Assembly (NCBI GenBank): GCA_032158295.1
Contig: CM063260.1
Span: 1,684,001 to 1,748,000 of the forward strand
Source: Pycnopodia helianthoides
Taxonomy: Eukaryota > Echinodermata > Asteroidea > Forcipulatida > Asteriidae
Reading direction: 5' to 3'
Length of the DNA stretch: 64,000 nucleotides
The notes beneath the pieces were generated by a model. That model did not search any database. It was not told the origin of the DNA and was given only the letters and a program-made list of their open reading frames with translations. A program made the translations under genes and the position numbers. Below, in pieces: positions 10,908 to 22,096 of the stretch (positions within the stretch are counted from its first letter, which is position 1; every line of letters starts with the position of its first letter).

Positions 10908-13139
10908 ACTAAATAAAATTGGACTAGAAAATTAATATCTAAAACTTTACTTTGTGATGAGACAAAAGGAGAGCAGTATTTCTTGAGAAAACTTTTTCTA
11001 GTGTCCACAAATTTTTCAAAATTTGATTCAATCAGAGTACAAAAATGTTGCATAAAACATGGGGTAAAAAACACATACATTTGGTTGAATTGGTTCGTCA
11101 AAGCATGCTTATCCATTGCCCTTTACATAGTGCTACCTTCTTTGTCATGTCTCCTGACTTCAATAGTAACTTCAAACACTGATAATCAATATAACAGATA
11201 TATGTCGGACTGTTTTGCCAGTCAACCCTCATTTTGCTCACATTGATTAGAAAACATAAAAAATAGCTGGATCAGAACAAAAGCCAATTTGTTTGTGAAT
11301 CGACATCTCGATTAATTAAGTTTTGAGTAAAATTTCCTTGAAAAATCGAAAAAATTAATATCTAAACAGCCTGGGTCTCTTTAAGCTGGTAATAACTCCA
11401 TGGTTACTCACTGCACCTGGAAGGTCGTTTAGCAGACTTCACTGTTCAAGGGAGACGTCCAAGGTTGCGTTATTTTAACTCAACTACATAGCAATGCAAG
11501 TCATTTGTGTCATTGGAACCAGATCTTTACAAAGATTTGAAGTCATGAAATGTTTGTTGTTGCTTGTCCGCTTTTTGACCCTTACAAATGATGGGAAAAA
11601 TAATATACAATCTGCTATGAAAGCATCGGATTATTATTATCTATCGAAAAAATTAAGATTTTTGTTACAAACTTTGATTAAGTTGTTTGATTTTTCAACT
11701 CAACTGTGATTTTACAAAACACTGATTCAGCCTCTTCATTAAATTCTAAAAATTTAGCTAGTATTCACCAAATGTTTAGTTTAAATGTTATTTAGGATAT
11801 TCTGCATAATTTATGTTGTAACTTGTATGTTTTGTATCTAATTTATTTATTTTGTGCTTTTTACAAGGGGGGCGGGTGCAAGTTCATTATAAATCTTGCC
11901 CAATTCTGATCTTCTTTCAATAAATCGTGTTACTAGGCTTATGATTCATAAATCCAATTACTCAAATTATGAAACCATAAAGCGGGACAAGAACTTATTC
12001 ATTAAATTATACGTCTGACAGATCTCATTTGTTGCCTCTTTGGGGAACAAAAGCAATCTTAAGACGTCCGACCCTCAAATGGACATTGCTCCTCCCCCCT
12101 TGAGTCGAAATGGTCTCATCCTAAGCAGTGTTGCGGCTTTGTGCGTGGTTGCATGAAGACATGATTCTTCTTCACTTGAGTAACAGAGCAAGCGTACAAG
12201 GAGGAAGAAGGGCAAACTCTGAGGACTTCGACTGGCGGGTCGTTTCGATTGATGTGATGTGATCATCTATTTAGATTGCTGTTCTTCTGTCATCAGTGGT
12301 GTTGTAATTTATTAATTTTCGGTAACTTCTGTTTTAGTTGCAATGCTATCTAATGGTCCAGCTTCTCATCACTTGCTGAGTGTTCTGTGGTCATAGCTGT
12401 TGAAGCTGATCAGATCAGATCAACACCTACCAAGTGTCGCCAGCCATCAGTGGTGGTTCTGTAACTATTTGCAATTTTATATTGTCTTAAACCGGATGTA
12501 CGAAAAATGCTCATTTTGCTGTGGTCTTCGACCACCATACGGAGGAAGATGAAAGTTTAACGGGCATCCCTACCAAGTCTTGTAATCGCTGCGGTTTTAT
12601 CTCTACTCCGGCTTGTTTACTCAGGAAATTTTGTGTTGGAAACCAGATGTGAAAGCGGTCAGTGCTTATCAAGTAGGACGTCAGATTTCATGAGATCAGT
12701 GGGAAAAGTTTGTGCTGGATGAGAGCCAAGTCTTGTAATCAAAATGGTTTTATCATTAAAACTTTGCTGTGAGTTTCTTTTTTTAAACTCGGTATCTGGA
12801 TGTGGATTAGAAACTGGTTTCAGAAGTGGATTTCTGAAAGTGACTCAAGTCCTTCGAGTGGAGATCATTCCCCAGTCTTGTAGCTTTCTCTTTATATAAT
12901 GCCGCCTCTGTTTCGTCTTGTCCCCCGTATGCAACACAGTAAACGGCTTGCAGGAAAGAAAAGGAGGTCCGACTGTTTTCCCCTGCAGCCTCAGTTTCAT
13001 CAGATCATCAGATTTCTAAGCGGGTCTGTGATTGTGGATTTGGTTTTTTGTGATCCTGAATTGAAAGCACCAACTATCGTAATTTGTTTCAATTAGTTAT
13101 CAATAATGCTGTTATAATTTGGTCAGGACTTTGTATTTT
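10908..13139. other. Long unique AT-rich spacer
   Basis: About 2.2 kb without recognised repeats or convincing exons. Open frames at 10983-11246 and 11494-11709 are low-complexity and lack splice context. The segment 12280-13100 contains loosely repeated phrases such as CATCAGTGGTGTTGTAA / CATCAGTGGTGGTTCTGTAA (about 12290 and 12449), perhaps a decayed local duplication. Confidence 0.45.
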
Positions 13140-13159
13140 AGAATTTCGTTGCGCCATTT

Positions 13160-13400
13160 GCATTGGCGCGCCAGTGCAAAAATTTTGCAAAAATGTTGTA
13201 ACTCACACGAAAATGCACTGAGCTAAAAAAGTTGTATCTCGGCGCATACTTGTTTTGTGTGCACATCATGGCTACTTCAAGTGAGATAAGACGTTTAGAC
13301 AATTTCAAACTTGCGTCTGTTGTAAGTGCAGTCTTAGGAGATACAACATTTTTGCACCGACCTGACGATTTTGTTAATTTCTTCCATGTAATGTAAACAT
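13160..13400. repeat. Imperfect foldback region
   Basis: Words from the left half (TGCACTGAGC, AAAAAAGTTGTATCTC near 13216-13243) recur inverted on the right (GAGATACAAC, ATTTTTGCAC near 13339-13358). GTGCAAAAATTTTGCAAAAA adds a local palindrome. A possible decayed MITE. The 97-codon minus-strand frame overlapping it is not gene-like. Confidence 0.4.
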
Positions 13401-13959
13401 ATGGCTTACATTTTCTTGCAAATGACAGCAATTGTCATCACATACCTGTTCGGGGCTCTTAAGTTTAATTTACCATCTGTCTGTATAAGAAAAAAGTCAA
13501 CCCTCATGAGGAATGCTGACAGTAAACTCCTTGTTGTTGATGACTTGTTGGATTTAATATGGGAAGGTGGGGATTAAATGATAGATGACTTATGTAGTGG
13601 ATTATCACATGTTTTTGCAAACTTAAAGACCCCGATGAAGCATTGACTGGCAGACAATATATATTAACCACAATCTGATTATTTGAGCAGATGTTTGTAA
13701 AAATTTATATTCCTTTTCTTTTTTTATAAATATTTTTTTTCATTTTAAAAGGGACTTTACAAACTGCTCCTTAATTTACATATCCTCTTTAATTTATACA
13801 AAATAACAGTAGGAATATATTGAGTTTAAATCAGAAGTTTGAATCTGGGAATAAGAGTCTAACTTTTCAGTATGTGGATGGATGTTCAGTGCATTCAAGC
13901 ACACATTATCACAAGACATTTCCTTCTGTTTATATGAACTCAATGCCTGAAGAACTCAC
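13401..13959. other. Unique AT-rich spacer
   Basis: T-rich runs near 13720-13740; otherwise nothing recognised. Confidence 0.45.
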
Positions 13960-14225
13960 TCAGCGGCAGTGAAGTTAACAACGAGAAGTCCTCTCGATCC
14001 ATTAAGCAAAAGTAGTAGTCCCTGCCGATGTCCTACCCCCCCTCTCCCCCGCCCAGGTAGTAGTTAACAAGCAGGACAGTTCTTTTTAGAACTAAGTAGT
14101 CTCTGAATTTTGAAATCTACTCCGCGGCAGTAGAATATAATAGCAAGACAAGCTCGCAAAGTATGCAGCAAAGTAGATAATATACACACGGTGTTACCGC
14201 AAACCGAATGTAGATTGAATATACA
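13960..14225 (+). repeat. Repeat family 5, copy 2, with histone-like stem-loop
   Basis: Inverted relative to copy 1 at 10040-10320, about 3.7 kb away. 14078-14093 reads AGTTCTTTTTAGAACT, a perfect six-pair stem with loop UUUU. It agrees with the histone stem-loop consensus except that the outermost G-C pair is A-U. It ends with GTGTTACCGCAAACCGAATG as in copy 1. Confidence 0.6.
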
Positions 14226-14640
14226 AACTCAATACTACATCTTGCACCATATGCTCTGGCTTATTTTCAGCTGGTATAAGTGTGGACCTCGTCTTCCAGT
14301 CTGAAGTCACAGTTAAGATGATTACATGTGGTCTTGATGACCTCAGCTGCACAACATTACACGCCCATAATCCTCACTGAATGTCCTCACTTCAGTCTTA
14401 AAACAGACTAGCTCCCAACGTAAAATCGTTTAATTTCTTTCTTTTGATGAGTTCCAGGAACTCAAAAACGAAGAGGGAGCGACAGAGTAGCTACTCATAC
14501 TAGATGGACCACGCATCCAAATCTGGTTATCACAATGATACAGGACCCCCCCCCCCATGCCAAGCGATCAGGCACTTCTGGGAAATCATGAGAAATTGCA
14601 TATTAAAAAGGAGGACAATTGAATAGCAATGTGATTTGAT
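14226..14640. other. Spacer with C11 tract
   Basis: C11 at 14546-14556. No gene or repeat recognised. Confidence 0.45.
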
Positions 14641-14910
14641 GTCGTAAAGGTATTATACAGGATTGGTAGAGCTGACAAAATAGTCGCAGACAGTGTTCGT
14701 GTTTTGTGTGATCAACCATATACATGAAATAAAAAACCTGTACAAATTTGGGCTCAATCCGTTGTGTGAGTCAGTGAAAAACCATGCACAATTTTCAGCG
14801 TGTAAATACTTTAATTTTCGTTGTAACGAATGAAACCAGCTGCTGGGTGTGTTAAGGTTTTCAGATAGAGTTTCTCGAACATGACTTTATTTCAGGGGGA
14901 AATATTTCAC
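14641..14910 (+). mobile_element. Degenerate relative of MITE family 2
   Basis: Shares the ordered phrases AAATAAAAAACCTGTACAAA, TTTGGGCTCAATCCGTTGTG and CAGTGAAAAACCATGCACAA with the interior of the family 2 elements, but termini are unclear. A diverged subfamily. Confidence 0.4.
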
Positions 14911-15199
14911 AGAAAAAATGGGTTGGTGGCTCAAATTTTGGGGAGAAATCTACAAGACTGCAGTGAGGGCTTGTAGCTCGAAGTGTTTACTGGGCTAGAA
15001 TTATTTTGACAAGACCAGAACCAAAATGTGGCAAACACATTTATTACTCACTACACAAGACTGTCGGAGTTGTAAGGTATTTTTTTTATAGGCCCATCTT
15101 TAAAGCCATTGGCCTCGAAACCAATGGTCCAGTGTAAGAAGTAACTATAATAATGAGTAAACTTGCGGGTACAACCATGTTTAAATCTCTTTTGTGTGA
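14911..15199. other. Spacer
   Basis: No feature recognised. Confidence 0.4.
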
Positions 15200-15270
15200 G
15201 TGTTGGCTCTGAGAAGAGCCGGGTGGTCTCGACGTTTCGAACAGTATACTCTGCTCGTCTTTGGGAGAAA
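15200..15270 (-). repeat. Repeat terminus with exact histone-type stem-loop and second hairpin
   Basis: On the minus strand, 15205-15220 reads GGCTCTTCTCAGAGCC, an exact match to the histone mRNA 3' stem-loop consensus GGYYCUUYUNAGRRCC. Eighteen bases upstream on that strand, 15239-15256 reads GAGCAGAGTATACTGTTC, a six-pair stem with a six-nt loop. The same pair of hairpins, with changes that keep pairing, is at 44277-44334. No histone coding sequence is nearby. Probably the end of a dispersed retroelement or a related repeat. Confidence 0.55.
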
Positions 15271-16365
15271 TGTACATTTCGAGCCCTGCCGTGACTCTAT
15301 AGGCTCCATGAGTACAAAAAGGAAAAACTCTAATGATTCCATTTTGGAATTCTTAGAACTTCCTGGATAACAGTTATAAGAAAAAAATGACCATCACTGT
15401 AGATGATTGTGTGGAGAGAATTGCTATCATCAGTTTCTCTTTAAATCTGAGCATCTCAACAAATTAGAGCAGGGGGGGGGGGGGGAGTTGAACGCAAACA
15501 TAGGTCAGGATACATCAATACATCCACCCATGCATGTAGGATGATTCACATTTTCACATTGCCCAGTTGGAAGAAGAATGTCCTCTGTACCCCCCCCCCA
15601 AAAAAAAAAATGATGAATGACAGAGACAATTGGGATTGAAATTAATACCAGTTGTCCTGAAGTGGATAATCAGGGCGTTGGGGCAGATCGGGTTTCCTTT
15701 GCCAGTCACCACATCTGTTTGGTCACTGACAGAAGAATCAGTCAGGGTGTCCCTCAAGGAAGAGGGGAGAGGATGGTCCATTGATTGGGATGATGGGTAA
15801 GGGATGAGAAAATGGTCTTATCTGAGAGAGGAACAGCTGTCCAATTTGTAGTGCTCGTTACTAGCAAGATAGTACAACACGGCGGTATCATTTCAATTCT
15901 ATCGGAAACAATTCCTTGAAAAGAATTTTTTCACAAGAGTTGCTAGCTGTGTTTTTTAATGTATCCTAAAAAAAGTTACCAGATTGGAACAATTTTGTAA
16001 ACATATTATGAAAACAAATGCTGTGCATTCTCATTCGGTTGTTGTGATTAGTTTTTGTTTAGCTGGACTGCAAAATTTTTTTTTTTTAAATTTGCTAATC
16101 TTGCCAGAATTTGTGCCACCATTACATAGGTTTAATGATAACAGAAACAGTAAACTCAATATGGTTGGGACCAACTTGGTCCCAGACTACGCATGAGACA
16201 TGCACAGTCAATTCTAATGATGTACTTTTTCTAACAATTTGGATCATTGAGTCATTTGTCAGAATGTCATTTTCGAAGACTAAAGAAAATGTATTTTCTG
16301 AATGTAGTTCTCTTCATTTGAGTTTTGTTGATGAGGCCCATAGTGTTAGCCACAGGGGTGTCTGG
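15271..16365. other. Spacer with homopolymer tracts
   Basis: G14 at 15472-15485 and C10 followed by A11 at 15590-15610. No gene. The open frames here are short and unrecognised. Confidence 0.45.
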
Positions 16366-16495
16366 GTGTCTTTTGGACACCCTGTTTTCAATTTGGACAC
16401 CCTATTTTATCTGTCATTTACATGTGAATGTATTGTAAGCGAGCAATTCGGACATCCAGTTTTTAAATTTCCAGCAAATTTGGACACCCTTTCAC
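16366..16495 (+). repeat. Short degenerate repeat of TTTGGACACCC
   Basis: TTTGGACACCC or a close variant occurs four times in about 120 bp, starting near 16372, 16393, 16448 (variant GGACATCC) and 16480. The 132-codon open frame 16111-16509 reads through this as a repeated Gly-His-Pro / Leu-Asp-Thr pattern. I do not regard it as a gene. Confidence 0.45.
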
Positions 16496-17164
16496 CGAAT
16501 CCAGGCTAAAGCTTTGATGAGACCTGATGGTCTGAATTGTCTCTTCCCATTGGCTGTGACTCAGATAAGTGTCCATGGTTACTCAACCGTTTTGGGATGT
16601 ATTGGTCATTAACAAAGTACGTTGGCTCGCTTGAAATTGATTCCCGAGTAACTTGACCCTTCTTCAGTGTCTTATAAAGTAGATCTGATCTTAGATACCA
16701 TTACCTTCGTTGATCGGCTGACCATCTGCCAGGCTTCGTTACGGCTGCTTGTCAAGTCAGGATTATGCTTGCAATTTCTTCGGTTGGTCTCCGGACATTC
16801 CTTGTGTTTATGGTTAAATGATCAAAAGGAAAGGAATATCATTGGATGTGGTATGTGAACGGTAGACTTCCGGGTCAGTATTAATGACTGGCATACTGCC
16901 GGCTACTTCAAATATTTGCAGACGACATGTCATTTTGGATATTTTGTGTAAATGATGTTTTTGCAAAGGGCTTGTCTGTTTGGATGGGAAGCATTTTGGT
17001 TTAGTTCTGGAATTATTAAACTACTTGTCAATGTTTATGACAGCTTACTGCCGGGTTACTTCAAAATAAATGTCACTTTCCGACGTTTCATTTTTGATAT
17101 TTTGTGTAAATGTTGTTTGGCAAAGAATGTGTCTGTTTGGAAGGGAAACATTCTGGTTAAGACC
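16496..17164. other. Spacer with a diverged local duplication
   Basis: Phrases near 16900-16995 (GGCTACTTCAAATATTTGCA, TTGGATATTTTGTGTAAATG, GTCTGTTTGGATGGGAAGCA) recur near 17047-17150 (GGTTACTTCAAAATAAATGT, TTGATATTTTGTGTAAATGT, GTCTGTTTGGAAGGGAAACA). This indicates an old tandem duplication of roughly 140 bp. No gene. Confidence 0.45.
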
Positions 17165-17320
17165 TAGGGCCTATTTCATAGAGCTGCTTAAGCACAACAA
17201 GTTGCTAAACACAGCAACATTATGCTTACCAGAATAAGGTTATCGACTAAAACACCATTTTGTATGTACCAAATAGAATTATTGGTGACCAACAAATTTC
17301 CACTGCTTAAGTTGTGGTTA
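17165..17320 (+). mobile_element. Foldback family 4 copy
   Basis: GGGCCTATTTCATAGAGCTG, then CTTAAGCACAACAAGTTGCT and CTTACCAGAATAAGGTTATC match the family layout. The right end is degraded. Confidence 0.65.
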
Positions 17321-17334
17321 TATCGTTTCCTTCA

Positions 17335-17640
17335 AGGTGTGTAAAACATTGGTACAAGTGAAAGTATAATGTTTACAGATTTGCACATAACTTACATGGT
17401 ATAAAGATGGTCATGGTGAAAAACTTCCCTGGAAATATTTTTTGATTGAAGTTCTGGTAGTTTCTGAAAAACGATTAAGACATTTAGTTTGATCTGGCTA
17501 GTCCAAAACTTGATGTTTGAAAACAGTGGAAACAACTAAGTTTTTTTTCTTTCAGTATTGTCTCGTGACCGACTGAGCTTAAAACTTTTACAGGTTTGTT
17601 TTTTTATATAAACCACCAATTCGCTAAAGTGGCGCAGCCC
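17335..17640 (+). mobile_element. Diverged relative of MITE family 1
   Basis: Shares the order of family 1 motifs: CAGATTTGCACATAACTTAC, ATGGTATAAAGATGGTCATG, CTTCCCTGGAAATATTTTTT and a later GTCTCGTGACCGACTGAGCT with ACAGGTTTG. Termini are not clean. Confidence 0.45.
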
Positions 17641-18486
17641 AAAATATGTATTTTTTGAAAATCACCCTTGAGGTTGAACTATTTTTAAAACTATTGTATT
17701 GAACACTTCTTGCAAGTTTTGATTTAAAGTTTACTTTCAAAAGAAAGCTGAAGTCTTCAGTCATACAGAACTGTCAGTATATTTTCAATCGTTCAACTGT
17801 TGATGAGTTGTTAATTCATAAACATAAAGTAACTTTGCATGTTCCCTGTTTGTCTTCGGTTGTGCTTGACTCTGATTGGTCGCAAGGACTACCTTGTAGG
17901 AGCTGTAATAACAAAAACTTGTTCAGGTCTGGCCATCCACTGGAAAAAAAATCCACAGGGAAATCAAGACTGCCACTTCTTGCAGACAGTCTCCATTTAG
18001 AAGATTAACCCGTGGCCTGGTTCTGCCGAACCTCGGTACGTCTCCAGCAGAAGCGCATCACTGCTCTGGGTTTCTTGAAACGGTTGGTCAAAAAGCAAGA
18101 GCTCCCTCCACAAGGTGTACTCCATTGCCAAGGGCATTTTTGGTACGTGTTACACAACTCAACAGTGACGTTATTTGTCCTGGCTTTCTGGAATTTTTAT
18201 TGTTTGCGCTCGGCTCGGGGCCATGGAGTTGTATTGATTACTTATTGACGACAGGAAACAAATCTGCGTAGGTTGACCATGTCCGCAGACCCGCCGTCTT
18301 GCAAACCAGGTCACGCTCTTGTCAAGACGAGAGAGGATTATTATATATCGGAGGCAGGATGACAAGGCTGTCATGACGGACTTGAACTCTTTGTAGCTGT
18401 CTGAGTTTCTGTCTTACCTGCTCGTTCTTCTTGGGGGGGGGGGGGAAATTAATCCCCCCGCACAAAAATGTCATCTTGTTCTGGCA
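17641..18486. other. Unique spacer with G13 tract
   Basis: G13 at 18433-18445. The moderately GC-rich stretch 17870-18420 carries open frames of 60-78 codons in several frames, none recognised and none with consistent splice sites. Confidence 0.4.
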
Positions 18487-18720
18487 TGGCCCCAATTTCA
18501 TGGATCCGCTTACCGGGTAGTTCTGTGCTTAGGGTCACCAATCTTACTTGGTAAGCGTGAAATTTCTACGCTAGATTAGTAAGCTTTGTAACGTGAAGTA
18601 TGTAGGCACAAGCAAAAATTCCTGACTGAACCATGTGAAGTAAGCTTACATTAAGCGCAGATTTGTCTGCTTCTGTAAGCGCGGATTTATCGATTACAGT
18701 AAGCAGAATCAAGAAGCTTG
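18487..18720 (+). mobile_element. Foldback family 4, diverged member
   Basis: GGCCCCAATTTCATGGATCC then GCTTACCGGGTAGTTCTGTG, with several TAAGCGCGGATTT-like words near 18650-18710 forming the opposing arm. A divergent subfamily. Confidence 0.5.
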
Positions 18721-19765
18721 TACTTGTTCCTTGAACTCATCAGAAAACTTTTTTCTTATGGGGTCAAATATTTTGGTGGTTTTATACAAGTATGATTTGA
18801 AAAAGTGGTACAGATTCATTCCATTTCATTTAAAATTGACTAACTGCAATATCGGGTACAAGAATCAGAGATCATTGGTTGTTGGAAGATGCCTTTGAAT
18901 ATCAAGAATACAGTAGTTCCCTTGACTGAGTTCAAATAAAGAGGACCTTAGAATTTGCATTTCTTATTGATTTCCCAGGCGAACTGAACAAAAAAAGTGA
19001 CACAAAAGAAAATCGTTCAAAGAACATATTCACCCAGACAAAACAGTGTAAAAGGTGCCACCCTTGATGGATCACAAAAATGAATTACTGTCAAATCGAT
19101 CTCCATATGCCTCCATATAAGAACAAGACATACATACAAAGACAAAATGAACAGTAAACATATTTAAGTGATTTTTAAAATCGTAGTAATCTGCAGGTAA
19201 GACTAAGAGGCTTTGCCAAGGAACTTAACACTTTGTGACTTCCTCCATGTTTGTCTTCATATCATTTTGATGTCACTGCGTATGTTAATGAGGTGGCACA
19301 TCCAGCCCAATCAAGTGTCACCTCTGGGTTTTTTTTTGTAGCAGGGGCAATAAACAGCTTACTTACCACTCACCCTCACCTTCCATGGGCCCATCAGTAC
19401 AGGCCAGGCCTTCTCTTTCATGAGGTGTTAATTAATTTGTTGTGGCTTGTCTGGGTGACTTTGTGCAGGTATAATCTGTGTCTTTTCCTCAATGTCCTGT
19501 TGGAGAGCTCTATATACAATGGTGGAACCTTGGTGGTTTACAAGTTGTTCGTGGTCTTTGCTGTGAAGCTGTAGGAGCTGTTGTGTTTGGCAATCCTCTA
19601 GGTTTTTTTTGCTCCCTGTAGACCATTTCTTCTACTGGTTGGACCATAGAGAAAGGACCCATCTCTATGGTTGAACAAGGTAGTGTACACCATTTGTAAT
19701 GCAGTGGGAAAATCTCTGTTCTCTGTTTTTCAACAAAGATGCTTCACAACTCAATTTAAAAAAAA
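18721..19765. other. Unique spacer
   Basis: No convincing gene. The plus-strand frame 19251-19574 (107 codons) is hydrophobic but has no homologue I recognise and no splice context. Confidence 0.4.
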
Positions 19766-20106
19766 ATTACAAATAGAACAGTCAAACTGCTTTCTGAGTT
19801 TGTTAATTTGTTCATTCTTGAGAGTGTAAGTGGATGAAACTGAAATTAACTTTCTTTTTTTGTAAAACCTTCGATAGTATTTTATTGGATTGTTGTAACT
19901 CCTTCGATAGTATTTTATTGGATTGTTGTAACTTATGTTACAATAGTATTTTATTGGATTGTTGTAACTTATGTTACAACAATCCAATAAAATACTATCG
20001 AAGGTTTTACAAAAAAAGAAAGTTAATTTCAGTTTCATCCACTTACACTCTCAAGAATGAACAAATTAACAAACTCAGAAAGCAGTTTGACTGTTCTATT
20101 TGTAAT
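19766..20106. repeat. Perfect 134-bp inverted repeat with tandem-unit loop
   Basis: The left arm 19766-19899 and right arm 19973-20106 are exact reverse complements over 134 bases. The 73-bp spacer (19900-19972) is not random. The 33-bp unit at 19868-19900 (starting CCTTCGATAGTATTTTATTG) is repeated at 19901-19933, and a variant that has lost its first bases lies at 19934-19969. That variant itself folds onto the start of the right arm. Equal identity along the arms points to a very recent event, gene conversion, or an assembly fold-back. Both strands encode nearly the same short peptide frame simply because the sequence is palindromic. Confidence 0.9.
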
Positions 20107-20149
20107 ATTGATTGCTGTTGTTTTTTTTTTGAATCAGCAGACCAGTGAA

Positions 20150-20252
20150 ACTGCACTCTTGAGTTGTTCATTTATTCATTCTACTTCCACGGCTGATAAG
20201 TGGATGAAACTGAAATTAATTGTTCTCGTTGTAAAACCTTGGATAGTAGTCT
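20150..20252 (+). repeat. Diverged direct copy of the inverted-repeat arm
   Basis: TAAGTGGATGAAACTGAAAT and GTAAAACCTTGGATAGTAGT match the left arm (19828-19880) with substitutions. The arm sequence therefore existed as a local direct duplication before the perfect inversion arose. Confidence 0.6.
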
Positions 20253-22096
20253 ACTTTTGATCGATGACATCAATTTCATACTGAAGTTGATTTTTGGGGT
20301 TCGTTGAAAAATATTACCGATGGTGTACCTTGCCTGGCTTTTTTTTAAAGACATGGTAGTTGTACCGCTGTAATTATACTCATTGTACTTTAGCTCGAAT
20401 TGCCCAGCTGTCGTTTTGTTCTGCAGCAGCAGCGCATCAAGCCTTTTGGAAGTAACTGGATATAGTGTGACTGTGCAGGCATCCTAGTTTTGTCTCCTGA
20501 CTTCAATGTGAGATGCCAGTTTAGAGCCGACAACACCACCGTGGACACTCTGCAGATTTTCAGTGCAGATGCACTTGAAACTGCTGTGACAATTTGCAGT
20601 AACTTGTGGATAGCCTATTAAGGTCAACCGATTGGTGCTGTGAGGAAATGCACCCATTCTCTGTGTAGGATTTGAAAAAGACCTTGGAAGTCTCCATAAA
20701 CTGCTTAAGACTATTCGGTTACAGACAGTTTTTGTCTGGGGAGGGATAATCTTCTGAGGAGGGGATAATCCAGTAATCCCTGTGGATCTTTTTCAAGTGC
20801 TCTGCTCAAAGGAGTTGAGCTTTGAGTCAAGGATGAGAAGGTTGGAAAGAACCCTCTCTCTGTGAGTATATTAAACCATTTTGTTTTCTTCATGTATTTA
20901 ATGTTTAGTGCTTTTTCCAAACATAACTGACAAAGAGATTTCTTTCAAAAAATCAGGACGTGTGCTCTGCAAAGTTTAATTTGGAGTCCCAGTTTAATGA
21001 TTATGTGAAGATTACTCAACCAGCACCAGCTGTAGTTGTTACCCGCAAGGATATCTTGAGGGACTGATTATTGCAAATAGTGCTTACTGATCATTATGGA
21101 TCATTTGTGCACTTTCCCCCAAAATATGCTGTTCCTAAAATATTTGCTTGTAAATATAGAAAAAGAATCTAGTTCCAATTGAATGCTTATATGCAAAAAA
21201 AACAAAAAAACAGTACCACTACCACCAGCCGATAGTTGCAACCCTCGTGATATCAAGGGAACGATTATTGCAAGTGGGGCTTACACTGGGGCTTGTGCAC
21301 TTTCCCTCAAAATTAAAACAAAAAAATATTTGCCTGTAAATATAGGTTTAGAAGTAGACTCCGATCTAGCTCTTAACTGAAAAATTAAAATAAACAAATA
21401 GTTTTTACATTTTTAATGAATGAATTTCTAATCCAATGAATTTATTGAGTCATAAACCAAGAAATCTGATTGAACAAAACCTGCCTGGAAGGAAAATTTA
21501 CATTGATGTAGTTTCCCTGGATCCCCCCCCCCTCCCTGTGACCTTGCAGGATCTGAGTGACCCTTTAATCTGATTATTGACATCTCCAAGTGAATTCCCC
21601 CAGCTTAAAAATGTTGATGTATTAATGTTAGTAGCACATGCTTGGCGGTCACAGTCACAGGAGTGGAAACTATTGGGGTTTTTATTCCCTGTGCTGTGTG
21701 ACATCAATTTCAACACATCAGACATAATTGAAGGCAAAGACCTTGTCAGAGCTAGACTTGACTGTTCTGGTGTTTTATAAATACTAAATAGGCCTAAACA
21801 AGTATTGTGTTTAGAGCTTTTTGGGCACACTTTGTAAGCACTCAATATTCGAAATCGTAAAAGGTCTGTTATTACTTAAAGTACAAGAGCTGATTTCTTT
21901 AAATTTCAATCTTGCCAAATCCTACCAGAAATTTTGTTGTGATATTTTTTTCCAAAATGTGAACTCTTGTTGTGATGGAAAATTCGCTGAGATACATTGA
22001 GACTAGAATGAGTCAAATAGGTAATAAAAAATAGAATTCATAAATTAAAACAGCAAGTTTAGTTTATAAAGGATGTATATTGATGTATATTTAAAA
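20253..22096. other. Unique spacer with C10 tract and a local duplication
   Basis: Phrases near 21045-21160 (GCAAGGATATCTTGAGGGAC, TGATTATTGCAAATAGTGCT, GTGCACTTTCCCCCAAAAT, TTGCTTGTAAATATAG) recur near 21243-21345 (CTCGTGATATCAAGGGAACG, ATTATTGCAAGTGGGGCTTA, GTGCACTTTCCCTCAAAAT, TTGCCTGTAAATATAG). This is a tandem duplication with a period near 200 bp. C10 at 21523-21532. No gene seen. Confidence 0.5.

Noticed and set aside
15239..15260. Hammerhead ribozyme core beside GAAAC in the 15200 and 60300 type termini
   Set aside because: The arrangement AAGA-N-[stem]-GAAAC resembles a hammerhead core. An extra nucleotide precedes the stem, and no stem III with a correctly placed cleavage triplet is visible.
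16111..16509. 132-codon frame with repeated peptide pattern
   Set aside because: The pattern comes from the degenerate TTTGGACACCC DNA repeat.
19751..20148. Near-identical peptides encoded on both strands
   Set aside because: A direct consequence of the perfect inverted repeat, not of two genes.
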